A stretch of 25,009 nt of DNA from UBA6911 sp964481255 (lineage in GTDB: Bacteria; Acidobacteriota; UBA6911). A model generated the notes under the pieces. That model was not told the origin of the DNA, did no database searches, and was given only the letters and a program-made list of their open reading frames with translations. This document shows, in pieces, positions 1-7,966 of this stretch (its first letter is position 1; every line of letters starts with the position of its first letter). Made by a program: the position numbers and the translations under genes. The stretch covers positions 1 through 25,009 of the forward strand of contig CAYZTZ010000037.1 of assembly GCA_964481255.1 (NCBI GenBank). Direction: 5' to 3'.

Positions 1-133
1 GATGGGAAGCATCCACCATAGCCGCCGCGTCCGGTCAAAGGTCTCATGCCGGCCGCCAACCGGCCCTTCGGGCATCCACGAGCAGATGCCGGAACTGGAG
101 AACCGTCGTCCCCGGATTGATATATTCAACTTT

Positions 134-162
134 GGTATGGGGAGCTTATCAGACCCCGTACC
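134..162. repeat. Hairpin-forming inverted repeat downstream of the methyltransferase gene
   Basis: Arms GGTATGGGG (134-142) and CCCCGTACC (154-162) pair over 9 bp, with one G-T wobble, around an 11-nt loop. On the plus strand it is followed by CTTTT; on the minus strand, the direction of the upstream methyltransferase, there is no T-run. It could be a transcript end or a dispersed palindrome. The rest of 1-259 shows only short broken frames and no gene I can support. Confidence 0.4.
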
Positions 163-259
163 CTTTTGTCACCACATCCGCGCAGACGGGGAATCGTTCT
201 TCATCGATCCGTCCTCGCTTTATGAAAGCCTGCAGAAATGGGAATCGCGGTTATTGGGC

Positions 260-1081
260 TCACGGGGTGCGTTCCTTCAGCACCGGCATCCGCTGCGGTT
301 CTTCCTTCGGCTTACGGGCAGCCACGGCGACGAAGCAGGCGGTGATCCTTTTGGTGGGCAGCCTCTGCAGCCACTCAAACATATTCAACAGCAAGCGGAT
401 CATCGCATCCGCCTTACGCCGCTGCAAAATCTTCCTCACGCCCAGAAAAATCAGCGTCGAAACACCCTGGGGATTGTGCAAAAGCCATTCCCTTTCTTCC
501 GGCATCATGCCTATGGCCGCCAGGTCTCTCTCGAGCTGCGTTGCCGATACGGTATAACCGAGAGTGAAAGGGCCGATCCCCCATGAACTCAGCCAGCGGA
601 GCGGGTGGTATAACGGATTCCAGGGATTGTCCAGCGTTACGAAAAGCATTCCGCCGGGTTTCAGGACGCGGGCCAGCTCCGCAAGCGCCAGAAGAAAGTC
701 CTCACGACCGTCAAAATGATCCAGCGTGGAGGTCGACAGCACCAGATCGACACTTCGATCGCGCAAGCCCAAATGCCGGACATCGCTCACTATCGGCCGG
801 ATCTTTCGCCCGTGCCGCAGGGCCGCATTCTTCGCCGTCGAAAATGCGGCATCCAATCCGCCTGCCAGCCCGGCCCCGGCAGACAGCGATTCGAGCAGGC
901 TGTCTTCTCCGAAAGCTTCCTCAAAAAGATCCGTCTTCAGGATCCGCTCCGCCTGCATTCCCTGGGTCCATTTGCGGATCAATCGCAAATGGGCATCCCG
1001 CTTTTGCCGCGCCGTCACGGCATCGAGGTACCACGAGGGACGCCGCCCTGCGCCCAGCCGCTCCCAGAATTGCCTCTTCAC
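260..1081 (-). CDS. Class I SAM-dependent methyltransferase, target unknown
   Basis: A 273-aa protein of the Rossmann-fold methyltransferase type. The N-terminal part carries a LKTDLFEEAFGED segment common in such enzymes. The body holds the acidic VDLVLSTSTLDHF strand (motif II/III region) and the ELARVLKPGGMLFVTLDNP block (post-motif III), the clearest family signature. The glycine-rich motif I is degenerate (SAGAGLAGGLDAA). I chose a GTG start at 1081, preceded by GGGGA about 7 nt upstream, because upstream in-frame residues to 1249 are arginine-rich and look non-coding. That start is uncertain. There are no signal peptide or membrane segments, so it should be cytoplasmic. It stands alone, divergent from the MFS gene, and nothing nearby indicates the substrate (small molecule, lipid or quinone-like are all possible). 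Confidence 0.75.
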   Translation of the reverse strand: MKRQFWERLGAGRRPSWYLDAVTARQKRDAHLRLIRKWTQGMQAERILKTDLFEEAFGEDSLLESLSAGAGLAGGLDAAFSTAKNAALRHGRKIRPIVSDVRHLGLRDRSVDLVLSTSTLDHFDGREDFLLALAELARVLKPGGMLFVTLDNPWNPLYHPLRWLSSWGIGPFTLGYTVSATQLERDLAAIGMMPEEREWLLHNPQGVSTLIFLGVRKILQRRKADAMIRLLLNMFEWLQRLPTKRITACFVAVAARKPKEEPQRMPVLKERTP

Positions 1082-1679
1082 TTTGTGTCCCCGGCCTGAT
1101 GCTCGCGCCGTGTTTCCGGCTCCGGCGCCATGTCGCACCCTTCGGATGCGACGGGAGCGCCTGAAAAGCCGCCCCTGTTGCATTCCCAATGAGCGAAAAC
1201 CCGATCCATGGAGAAACCCATAACCAATGCGGGACGCCTGTCGAAGCATTTACCGTATCCCGGACCCGGCTGAAAACGCCGTCCCGCAAAACCCGGCAAA
1301 GCGTGCCCCCAGGGCTGCCTGCGGACGCACCGGATTGAGCAGTCCTCTGGTGGGTGTAGGCTATCACCTTGCCCGATGAATGCCACCGGAAAGTTCTTTT
1401 CGCCCCTCCCGCGAGGGATATAACAGCTCCCGAAGGGCGTTCCGGGCGATGGATGGGGAGATATTGCGCAGACCAGGGGCAAGGCTGTATGGGAGCATGG
1501 AGTTTGAAGTCGTATCAGCAAAATACCTGTGTATAATGCGCCTGGAATCATGCCTGAGACATCGGAAGGCGGGAAAATGTCCTTATCGGCGGCCCGGTGA
1601 CGGCATCGAGCGAAAGTCGTGGGGCCGGATCAGCCGCCGAATCCGCAGGCCCTGCAATATCAGGATTGAGGAGGATTGA
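1082..1679. other. Intergenic region between divergent methyltransferase and MFS genes
   Basis: About 600 bases without a convincing gene. Open frames exist on the minus strand (for example 1078-1551), but they have atypical composition and no recognisable motif. The part next to the MFS gene contains a perfect TATAAT (1532-1537) and a strong Shine-Dalgarno sequence (1668-1674). I see no operator or RNA element. Confidence 0.5.
1532..1537 (+). promoter_or_regulatory. Candidate -10 box for the MFS gene
   Basis: A perfect TATAAT lies about 140 bp before the MFS start. The -35 is poor: GTCGTA at 17-bp spacing, and a TTGAAG (1504-1509) that is too far at 22 bp. It would give a leader of about 135 nt. 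It is weak evidence on its own. Confidence 0.3.
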
Positions 1680-3281
1680 ATGTCGCACGCCGCAATTGCC
1701 GTCGAACCGCAAACCGCACCCAAGAGCAAGACCGGGCTCGCATTGGCGGCCATCTTCCTGACGTATTTCGCATCCAGCTACATCTTCCGCGGCTGGATGG
1801 TCGCCGCGCCAAGGATCGCGGCGGAACTGAGCGGCATGCACCTGTTTTCCTGGGCGATCTCGCTGCCCGCCCTCGCCGCCGCCTTTGTAACCCTGATATT
1901 CGGGAAGCTGTCCGACATGTACGGGCGCCCTCTCATGCTTGCGATCAGCCTCCTCATCTACTTGACCGGGGCAACCCTCTGCGCGGTCAGCGAGACCTTT
2001 ATCTTCTTTATCGGCGCCCGCGTTGTCCTCGCCCTGGGTCAGGGCGCCATTGCCCCTCTGTGCTTCTCCGTCGTGGGAGACCTTTTTCCTCCCACGGAGC
2101 GAAGCAAATGGACCGGCCTCCTGCAGATTCCATCGGGCATCGCCGCCCTCCTCATTCCAACGTTTGTGGGCTTTCTCACGGACAGGCTGAGCTGGCGCCA
2201 CTATTTCTGGATCGCGCTGGCGCTCGCTCTGGTCGGCGCCATATTCGTGGTTTTCGGGATACCGTCGCAATCCAGGAAGATCGCCCACAGGATCGATTAC
2301 CTCGGCTCCTTCCTGCTTGCCGCAGCTTCCTCGACAATCATACTCGCATTCTCCTGGGCCGGAAGCGTCTACGCCTGGTCCTCCGCGCAGATCCTGGGCC
2401 TGATGATCCTTTCCATGGTCCTCTGGGCTCTATTCATCCGTATCGAGCATAGGGCCGCCGAACCGATGCTGGCGCCCCAGGTCCTGGTGAACCGCACCTT
2501 TCTGACAGCCGCCGCCGCGGCTTTCTTTTCATCTTTTGGACTGCTCGGAGTCTCGGTGTATTACCTGCTTTTTCTTCAGGGAGTCCAGGGCACCAGCGCC
2601 ACGCTCAGCGGACAGATCATCACCCCCTTCAGCGTACTTATGGCGTTTATCGGCGTCCCCACGGGATACCTGCTGGCCTGGAAAAAGCGCTTTAAGGCGC
2701 TGTATGTCTCCGGCTACGGCATCCTGACGGTCGTGATGATCTCGCTCCTTTTCTTCCATGCCCGCACTCCTCTCTGGCTGGGAGTTGCGGTCACTGCAGT
2801 CGCGGGGCTGGGGATCGGGGCTATTCCCACGATGAACACGCTCCTGGCCCAGTTCGCATTTCCGAAAAAGCTGCTGGGGGTCGCGGTGGCCGCGATGTTC
2901 TTTGTCGTGTTTCTGTCCCAGGCGGTTTCACCGGCGGTGATGGGCTCGGCCATGAACGCCAGCTATGCAAAAAAGCTGCAGGCTTCGCTGCCGCCCGAAT
3001 TGAACCGGATCGCGGACAAAGAGGCACTGGCCTCCCTGGCGGATCCCCGGGTGCTGCTGTCGGAGAAAGCGATGCATGACCTGCGCGAGGACTTCCGGAA
3101 ATTCGACGGCACGGGAGAAGCCCTGTTTCATAGGACCGTTCAGGCAATCCGCGACTCCCTGGAATCGAGCCTGAAGACTCTTTTCGCGATCGGCGCGGTG
3201 GCGATGCTGATCTCCTTCCTTCTGGTCGTCACGATTCCCGAAGTGTCGATGGAAGAATACGGGAACGACGAGAAAAATTGA
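1680..3281 (+). CDS. MFS transporter, DHA2 (EmrB/QacA-like) drug-exporter type
   Basis: A 533-aa integral membrane protein, probably with 14 membrane helices as in the DHA2 family of proton-driven exporters. Visible signs are the loop 2-3 signature GKLSDMYGRPLML (motif A, around residues 78-90), the RVVLALGQGA segment in helix 4 (motif B region), and the long hydrophobic runs throughout. A soluble charged stretch around residues 430-500 precedes a last hydrophobic helix, as often seen in EmrB-like proteins. The ATG is set by GAGGAGG at 1668-1674 with 5-nt spacing. No membrane-fusion protein or outer-membrane partner gene is adjacent, so the substrate cannot be deduced. The gene converges on the cytochrome gene. 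Confidence 0.93.
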   Translation: MSHAAIAVEPQTAPKSKTGLALAAIFLTYFASSYIFRGWMVAAPRIAAELSGMHLFSWAISLPALAAAFVTLIFGKLSDMYGRPLMLAISLLIYLTGATLCAVSETFIFFIGARVVLALGQGAIAPLCFSVVGDLFPPTERSKWTGLLQIPSGIAALLIPTFVGFLTDRLSWRHYFWIALALALVGAIFVVFGIPSQSRKIAHRIDYLGSFLLAAASSTIILAFSWAGSVYAWSSAQILGLMILSMVLWALFIRIEHRAAEPMLAPQVLVNRTFLTAAAAAFFSSFGLLGVSVYYLLFLQGVQGTSATLSGQIITPFSVLMAFIGVPTGYLLAWKKRFKALYVSGYGILTVVMISLLFFHARTPLWLGVAVTAVAGLGIGAIPTMNTLLAQFAFPKKLLGVAVAAMFFVVFLSQAVSPAVMGSAMNASYAKKLQASLPPELNRIADKEALASLADPRVLLSEKAMHDLREDFRKFDGTGEALFHRTVQAIRDSLESSLKTLFAIGAVAMLISFLLVVTIPEVSMEEYGNDEKN

Positions 3282-3351
3282 TATCGACACCCATGTTTTC
3301 AGAATTAAACGTCGCTGTAGAGCCCGGTCTGAGTTCCCTGGACCGCGGCCG

Positions 3352-3654
3352 CTATTTGAGTTTTTTCACATGCTCGGCAATGGCTTTGGCCTGCTCCTGG
3401 TTGAGATCGCCGATGGGATCCGCGTGGATGATTTTGGACTTGTCTCCCTTCAGGAGATATTCCACCAGCTTCTCGACGGTCATCGAAGTCCCCTTGATCG
3501 CGGGGATGTTCGCGTCCTTGTTGGCCTCCCCTTTGGAGCCGTGGCACGCGGAGCATTTGGAATCGTAAAGGGCGGCCCCGTCCTCGGCGGACAACGACCA
3601 CGTCGGCGCCGCGGCGATCAGCGCAAACGCGGCAATAATGCATACACCTTTCAT
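3352..3654 (-). CDS. Small secreted c-type cytochrome (class I, monoheme)
   Basis: A 100-aa precursor. Residues 1-23 form a signal peptide ending in a small-residue cleavage site (WSLSA). The heme-binding motif CSACH is at residues 34-38, and the helix pairs LVEYLLKG and AKAIAEHVKKLK match the class I cytochrome fold. The mature protein would be about 77 aa in the periplasm, acting as an electron carrier. The only methionines are at 1 and 58. In the region where the distal Met ligand is usually found (HADPIGDL, residues 77-84) there is Ile instead, with His77 close by, so the sixth ligand is unclear. The start is supported by AAGGAG about 8 nt upstream. There is no partner oxidase or dehydrogenase beside it. 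Confidence 0.9.
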   Translation of the reverse strand: MKGVCIIAAFALIAAAPTWSLSAEDGAALYDSKCSACHGSKGEANKDANIPAIKGTSMTVEKLVEYLLKGDKSKIIHADPIGDLNQEQAKAIAEHVKKLK

Positions 3655-3802
3655 TCGTTGGACTCCTTGTTTGAAATGAAAAATAATCTAATCACGCCTT
3701 ACCGAAGCTCTCCCGCCCGGGACCTCGTTCCCTGAATCTTATCCGGGGCCCATCTTTTATGCCCCAGGCACGCCGCTTGCGCAACGGTATTTTTCGTCCC
3801 AG

Positions 3803-4219
3803 CGGACGGGTCTGCAAACCCGTCCGTCTGTCTGAATAATAAGCCAGCGCACGGCTCTGGAGAGGCTGTCTCAAAACTCGCATGCCCGATCATTCGGCCG
3901 CCGTAAATAACTGATTCTATTAAAGCGACCTTTTTAATTTCCCAGTTATGAGACAGCCTCTGGAGAGCCGTGCTCACGAAAGCTTGTGTGCGGGCGGGTC
4001 TCCCCCAATCTATGTGTGTGTGCGGACGGGTCTCCAGACCCGTCCGTCTGTCTGAACAATAAGCCAACGCACGGCTCTGGAGAGGCGTGCTCATGAAAAA
4101 CTCATGTGCGGGCGGGTCTCCCCTAATCTATGTGTGTGTGCGGACGGGTCTGCAAACCCGTCCGTCTGTCTGAACAATAAGTCAGCGCACGGCTCTGGAG
4201 AGGCGTGCTCATGAAAAAC
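3803..4219. repeat. Tandem array of a ~118-bp two-palindrome (BIME-like) unit, three copies, first interrupted by a MITE
   Basis: Each unit begins with palindrome A (CGGACGGGTCT..A(G)ACCCGTCCG) at 3803-3826, 4023-4046 and 4141-4164. A spacer like GTCTGTCTGAACAATAAG follows, then palindrome B (CACGGCTCTGGAGAG(C/G)CGTG, at 4070-4089 and 4188-4207), then a tail rich in GTGTGTG. Units 2 and 3 start exactly 118 bp apart. Unit 1 to unit 2 is 220 bp, which fits 118 plus the 95-bp inserted element and its 8-bp duplication, within one base. Related copies lie near 6000 and 24990. The whole 3655-4262 spacer holds no gene beyond this array; frames running through it are repeat-derived. Confidence 0.9.
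3864..3958. mobile_element. 95-bp MITE-like element, copy 1
   Basis: Ends are the inverted repeats GGCTGTCTCAAAACT and AGTTATGAGACAGCC. An exact 8-bp direct repeat TCTGGAGA flanks it (3856-3863 and 3959-3966). This repeat is the centre of palindrome B, so the element sits at the hairpin apex. It has no coding capacity. The left interior differs from copies 2 and 3, while the right interior (CTGATTCTATTAAAGCGA) is conserved. The termini resemble those of several insertion-sequence families; the parent transposase is not in the window. Confidence 0.9.
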
Positions 4220-4262
4220 AAGGCATCCGTCGGCCTGCGCTAGCGTCGTCGATCGGACGCTC

Positions 4263-5768
4263 CTAAGGCGTGACGCACCGCCAGTTCGCAGCATCGGCGA
4301 GATCGCCTGTCCCGTCGTACGCCGCGTATTCCGGGAACGGGCAGAGCGGGCGCCTCAGGCCCGACTTGGGGTTCATTCCCATGATCTGGTCCGGGGCGAT
4401 CCCCTCCTCCCGCCATTTCTCGAGCGCGCCGAGCGTGTCGAAGCTGTACGGCCCGCTCCCGCCGCTGCAGTGTCCCATGCCCGGAACCATGAACAGGCGC
4501 ATCCAGTCCTGCTGTCCGCCCCCCATTTCCCGAAGGACGCTTTCGTAATAAAGAATCGTGTTTTCCGGAGGGATGCCCGTGTCATTCCATCCGGCGTAAA
4601 GCAGAAGCTTGCCGCCGTGCGCCTTATAGGCTCTGAGATCGGGATTGACGGCGTCCACGAAGCCCGCCGCCGCGTCGATCCGCGGCATGTCCCGGTCCAG
4701 GTCAAAGCCGCGCCAGTCGTAATCCGGATTCTGGAAACCCAGAATGCGGACAGTATCCCAGATGAAGGCGCTGGGCGCCGCGTTTGTGCTCGGCATCGCC
4801 GGTATTGCATTGCCCAGGGACTGCCCGGAAAATATCAGCACGCCTTTGCTGTTTTTGACTCCGCCGTAATATTCCTCGACGGTTAACAGTTCCCCCGGCG
4901 TCAAACAGTTTTCGCCGTCTCCCCCCTTGCAAAGGAGCGACAAGAAGTCGAAGCGGCAAAGCCGCGGGTTGTTCAGGAAGCCTTCCCTGAGCGTGTCACA
5001 TTTATCCATGACTGCCTTGTGGACCATTTTCGCCTTGGCCTCCGATACCGCCTGGTCCGGATTGCGGGACAGACGTATGGTCGTGGCGACCGCAGAGGTA
5101 TGCATATGGATATGCCGGTTGGCCAGAGCCCCCGCGATGATTCCATCGAAGTCTCCCGGATAGCGCTGCGCGGCCATCACGCCCTGCCGTCCTCCCGTCG
5201 AGCACCCCTTGAAATACGAAAAATCGGGCGGCCTAAAGTAATAGGCCGTAATGACGCGTTTGGAGTGAACCGCCATGAGATGAACGGCCCTGTAAGCGAA
5301 ATCCACGATTTTTTCGGGATGGCCGAGCGCGAACATTCCGGACGGTCCGTCCGCCGCAGAATGGCCCGTATCCGTTGCAGCGGCGGCGTATCCGCGGCGC
5401 AGAGCGTTCTGCATATCCGCGTAACCCTGGATCGCGCCCGCCCATCCGCCGTTGCCTACCGCCAGAAACCTACCGTTCCATTTCTCCGACGGCATCCATA
5501 ATTCCACATTGATATTGGAATCCGGCGCAGGCTTCAGGACCATTGCCACCCGGCAATGCGCAGGGAGGATTTCCCCGGACGTCTCGCCCATGGGAACTTT
5601 CGGCGCCGGCGCCGCAGGCGTGTTCTCAGCCCTGGTGATTTCAACGACGGCCCCGGGAATTTTAAGGTCCGTCAGCCTCGAACAGGAGTCGGCGTTCTGA
5701 GCGCGCAGGGGGCAGCAAAAGATCATAATGATGATCGGCGACAAGGCGACATAAGGAATCCGCTGCAT
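4263..5768 (-). CDS. Secreted tannase / feruloyl esterase family hydrolase
   Basis: A 501-aa alpha/beta-hydrolase of the tannase family (Pfam PF07519 by recognition), which cleaves ester bonds of plant phenolics such as gallate or ferulate esters. Residues 1-24 are a signal peptide (hydrophobic core IPYVALSPIIIMIF, end LRAQ). The nucleophile elbow is GCSTGGRQG with Ser190, in the usual Cys-Ser pairing of the family. The acid residue is likely in the LLLYAGWNDTGIPP stretch, and the catalytic His lies in MVPGMGHCSGG near the C-terminus, again next to a Cys. The start at 5768 has GGAGG 8 nt upstream; a longer in-frame extension to 5876 runs into the repeat and is not credible. It is likely periplasmic or extracellular. 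The exact substrate cannot be set from sequence. Confidence 0.92.
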   Translation of the reverse strand: MQRIPYVALSPIIIMIFCCPLRAQNADSCSRLTDLKIPGAVVEITRAENTPAAPAPKVPMGETSGEILPAHCRVAMVLKPAPDSNINVELWMPSEKWNGRFLAVGNGGWAGAIQGYADMQNALRRGYAAAATDTGHSAADGPSGMFALGHPEKIVDFAYRAVHLMAVHSKRVITAYYFRPPDFSYFKGCSTGGRQGVMAAQRYPGDFDGIIAGALANRHIHMHTSAVATTIRLSRNPDQAVSEAKAKMVHKAVMDKCDTLREGFLNNPRLCRFDFLSLLCKGGDGENCLTPGELLTVEEYYGGVKNSKGVLIFSGQSLGNAIPAMPSTNAAPSAFIWDTVRILGFQNPDYDWRGFDLDRDMPRIDAAAGFVDAVNPDLRAYKAHGGKLLLYAGWNDTGIPPENTILYYESVLREMGGGQQDWMRLFMVPGMGHCSGGSGPYSFDTLGALEKWREEGIAPDQIMGMNPKSGLRRPLCPFPEYAAYDGTGDLADAANWRCVTP

Positions 5769-5850
5769 AAAGTGATCCTCCAGCTTGCACCCCGAGTATA
5801 GACCAGATCCGTCTTTGGAACGCCACGATTCGGATTTGGAAATGCCGATC

Positions 5851-6060
5851 GCACGGCTCTGGAGAGGCTGTCTCAAAACTGGCGTTCCTCCTCCTTTAGT
5901 GAGCGTAAGTTACTGATTCTATTAGAGCGATCTTTTAAATTTCCCGGTTATATGACAGCCTCTGGAGAGGCGTTCTCACGAAACACTCGTGTGCGGATGG
6001 GTCTCCAGACCCGTCCGTCTGTCCGAACAATAGGCGAACGCACGGCTCTGGAGAGCCGTG
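5851..6060. repeat. REP-like palindrome cluster 2 (palindromes A and B, with MITE copy 2)
   Basis: Palindrome B at 5852-5865 is split by the MITE. After it come the GTTCTCACGAAACACT tail, palindrome A at 5994-6017, the same spacer as in the first array, and an intact palindrome B (CACGGCTCTGGAGAGCCGTG) at 6041-6060. This is one unit of the array at 3803-4219. The spacer 5769-6335 between the esterase and activator genes is filled with these repeats and the gap, and has no gene. Confidence 0.88.
5866..5960. mobile_element. 95-bp MITE-like element, copy 2
   Basis: Same length and left terminus as copy 1. The right terminus reads TATATGACAGCC, with one substitution in the inverted repeat. The TCTGGAGA duplication is exact (5858-5865 and 5961-5968), again at the centre of palindrome B. 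The interior is closer to copy 3 than to copy 1. Confidence 0.9.
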
Positions 6061-6247
6061 CTCACGAGATATAGGTAGAGGCGGGCGCACGGNNNNNNNN
6101 NNNNNNNNNNNNNNNNNNNNNNNNNNNNNNNNNNNNNNNNNNNNNNNNNNNNNNNNNNNNNNNNNNNNNNNNNNNNNNNNNNNNNNNNNNNNGTGCTCAC
6201 GAGATATAGGTAGAGGCGGGCGCACGGCTCTGGAGAGCCGTGCTCAC
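6058..6247. repeat. 47-bp tandem repeat containing palindrome B, spanning an assembly gap
   Basis: The 35 bases at 6058-6092 (GTGCTCACGAGATATAGGTA..., ending GCGCACGG) recur identically at 6193-6227, on the other side of the N run. After the gap the unit closes with palindrome B at 6223-6242 and starts again at 6240, giving a 47-bp period. The array probably continues through the gap, and its copy number is unknown. Confidence 0.8.
6093..6192. other. Assembly gap (100 Ns)
   Basis: Exactly 100 unknown bases, the conventional size for a gap of unknown length. Identical sequence on both sides suggests that assembly failed in the 47-bp tandem repeat. Confidence 0.97.
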
Positions 6248-6272
6248 ATGGATGACGTCGGTTTCAAGAAAA

Positions 6273-6301
6273 TTGCCAAGCAAAGCGTATTCCCATATCA
6301 T
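6273..6301 (+). promoter_or_regulatory. Candidate sigma70 promoter of the sigma54-activator gene
   Basis: TTGCCA (6273-6278), a 17-bp spacer and TATCAT (6296-6301) are close to the housekeeping consensus with ideal spacing. Transcription would begin near 6308, about 28 nt before the chosen ATG. No -24/-12 element is seen here. Confidence 0.5.
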
Positions 6302-6335
6302 AATAGCGTGCCAAGAGACACCCGGCGCAAAGGGC

Positions 6336-7868
6336 ATGCAAAACAACGAATCGGACGAAGCCAAAAAGCTGACCACCCTGCTGGAAATGAACAAGGTTCT
6401 ATCCGGCACGCTGAATCTCCAGCATTCCCTGCACCGCGTTCTCGAAATCCTGGAACAGCGCCACGGCATGTTCCGCAGCACCGTCATGCTGCTGGAAGGG
6501 AATTCGGAGCTCCGCGTCGCCGCCGCCAACGGCGTGGCCGCCGAAGGACAGCGCGCCGTCTATCGCCTCGGGGAGGGCATCAACGGGCGCGTCGCCGAAA
6601 GCGGCAAGCCGATTGTGGTGCCGCAGGTGAGCCGCGAACCGCTCCTGTTGCACCGCATCGCGCCGCGCAAAGGCATGAAGGAGGAATCCTCCTACATCTG
6701 CGTCCCCATCCCGACAGGACAGAAAACCATCGGCGCGCTCGGCGTGAACCTCCGCTTCCGGAAAGGCCGCGACTTCGACCCGATCGTCCAATTCCTCCGC
6801 GTGGCGGCCGGCATGATCGGCCAGGCGGTGAGGGTGGAGCATCTGGTGGAGGCCGAAACGCACCGCCTGGTCGAGGAGAACATCCACCTGCGGGAAGAGC
6901 TGCGGACGCGCTACGACTTTTCCAACATGATCGGCAGCAGCGGCGGGATGCGGCAGGTCTACGAGCAGATCGCGCAGGTCGCCGCCACCAACACGACCGT
7001 CCTGATCCGGGGAGAGTCGGGAACGGGGAAGGAGCTCATCGCGCACGCCCTGCACTACAACTCCCCTAGGGCGAAAAAGCCCTTCGTCAAGGTCAGCTGC
7101 GCTGCTTTGCCGGACACGCTGATCGAGTCGGAGCTTTTCGGCTATGAGAAGGGGGCCTTCACCGGCGCCCAGGCGCGCAAACCCGGACGCCTGGAGCTGG
7201 CTGAAGGCGGGACGCTGTTCCTCGACGAAGTGGGCGATCTGAATCTCTCCACTCAGGTCAAGCTGCTGCGCGTCATCCAGGCGCGGGAATTCGAGCGTTT
7301 GGGGAGCACCGAGACCATCAAGATCAATATCCGCCTGATCGCCGCCACCAATAAAGACCTCGAAAGGGCCATCGCCGAAGGGAGTTTCCGCGAGGATCTT
7401 TACTATCGTCTGAATGTCTTCACGATCTTCGTCCCGCCGCTGCGCGAACGCAAGCCGGACATCATGGCGCTGACGGACTTTTTCCTGGAAAAATATACGA
7501 AGGAACACGGGAAGAACATCAAGCGCATCTCCACGCCCGCCATCGACATGCTGATGAGCTATCACTGGCCCGGCAACGTGCGCGAGCTGGAGAACACCAT
7601 CGAGCGCGCCGTGCTTATCTGCGACGGCAACGTCATCCACGGGCACCACCTGCCGCCGACGCTGCAGACCGCGGAGGCCTCCGGCACCGTCGTGCGCGTA
7701 TCGCTCGCCGAGGCCATCGCGTCCTATGAAAAGGACCTGATCCAGGACGCGCTTAAGACGACGCGCGGCAACCGGCGCAAGGCCGCCCGCCAGCTCAATA
7801 CCACCGAACGGATCATCAATTATAAGGTCAAAAAATACGGCATCGACTGCCGCCGCTTCCGGAAATAG
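6336..7868 (+). CDS. NifA-like sigma54-dependent transcriptional activator (GAF-AAA+-HTH)
   Basis: A 510-aa enhancer-binding protein that opens sigma54 promoters by ATP hydrolysis. An N-terminal GAF sensor domain spans roughly residues 20-170 and a linker helix 170-195. The AAA+ domain is about 198-430, with Walker A GESGTGKE (226-233), the sigma54-contact loop GAFTGA (273-278), Walker B GTLFLDE (292-298) and WPGNVREL (411-418). A Fis-type helix-turn-helix lies at about 465-500. There is no phosphoreceiver domain, so it is not classical NtrC. It lacks the clustered cysteines of oxygen-sensitive NifA proteins (Cys255, 429 and 505 are scattered). I prefer ATG 6336 because the longer frame to 6240 starts inside the repeat. 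It lies next to gltBD and is 11 kb from amt-glnB-glnD, which points to control of nitrogen assimilation (inferred). Confidence 0.93.
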   Translation: MQNNESDEAKKLTTLLEMNKVLSGTLNLQHSLHRVLEILEQRHGMFRSTVMLLEGNSELRVAAANGVAAEGQRAVYRLGEGINGRVAESGKPIVVPQVSREPLLLHRIAPRKGMKEESSYICVPIPTGQKTIGALGVNLRFRKGRDFDPIVQFLRVAAGMIGQAVRVEHLVEAETHRLVEENIHLREELRTRYDFSNMIGSSGGMRQVYEQIAQVAATNTTVLIRGESGTGKELIAHALHYNSPRAKKPFVKVSCAALPDTLIESELFGYEKGAFTGAQARKPGRLELAEGGTLFLDEVGDLNLSTQVKLLRVIQAREFERLGSTETIKINIRLIAATNKDLERAIAEGSFREDLYYRLNVFTIFVPPLRERKPDIMALTDFFLEKYTKEHGKNIKRISTPAIDMLMSYHWPGNVRELENTIERAVLICDGNVIHGHHLPPTLQTAEASGTVVRVSLAEAIASYEKDLIQDALKTTRGNRRKAARQLNTTERIINYKVKKYGIDCRRFRK

Positions 7869-7911
7869 ACGCCGCACGCCTCATCCCCGGGAATCCTTTG
7901 CCCTCCTTATG

Positions 7912-7934
7912 CGGGAGCAAAGCAGCGGCTCCCG
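7912..7934 (+). terminator. GC-rich hairpin after the activator gene, possible terminator without U-tract
   Basis: A 7-bp stem CGGGAGC/GCTCCCG with a 9-nt loop lies 44 bp after the stop codon. It is followed by GAAGCAGAAG, not T residues, so it is not a canonical intrinsic terminator. Confidence 0.3.
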
Positions 7935-7966
7935 GAAGCAGAAGCTGAGAATATGAATCACATTTT

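Noticed and set aside
1078..1551. 157-codon minus-strand frame ending in a GTGA overlap with the methyltransferase start
   Set aside because: Despite the suggestive 4-nt overlap, the translation has no hydrophobic core, no motif and no ribosome site; chance is likelier.
3803..4219. CRISPR array
   Set aside because: The repeated unit is about 118 bp with near-identical contents, no unique spacers of regular size, and no cas genes.
3692..4294. Several minus-strand open frames of 63-131 codons encoding peptides like ALQSRALAYCSDRRTG
   Set aside because: They are translations of the palindromic repeat array in different copies, without ribosome sites; the same peptide recurs at 5935-6225 and at the window end.
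5769..5876. N-terminal extension of the esterase
   Set aside because: It begins in the repeat and would bury the signal peptide; ATG 5768 has GGAGG at good spacing.
6399..7877. 492-codon minus-strand frame opposite the activator
   Set aside because: Antisense shadow; the plus strand has all AAA+ motifs in order.
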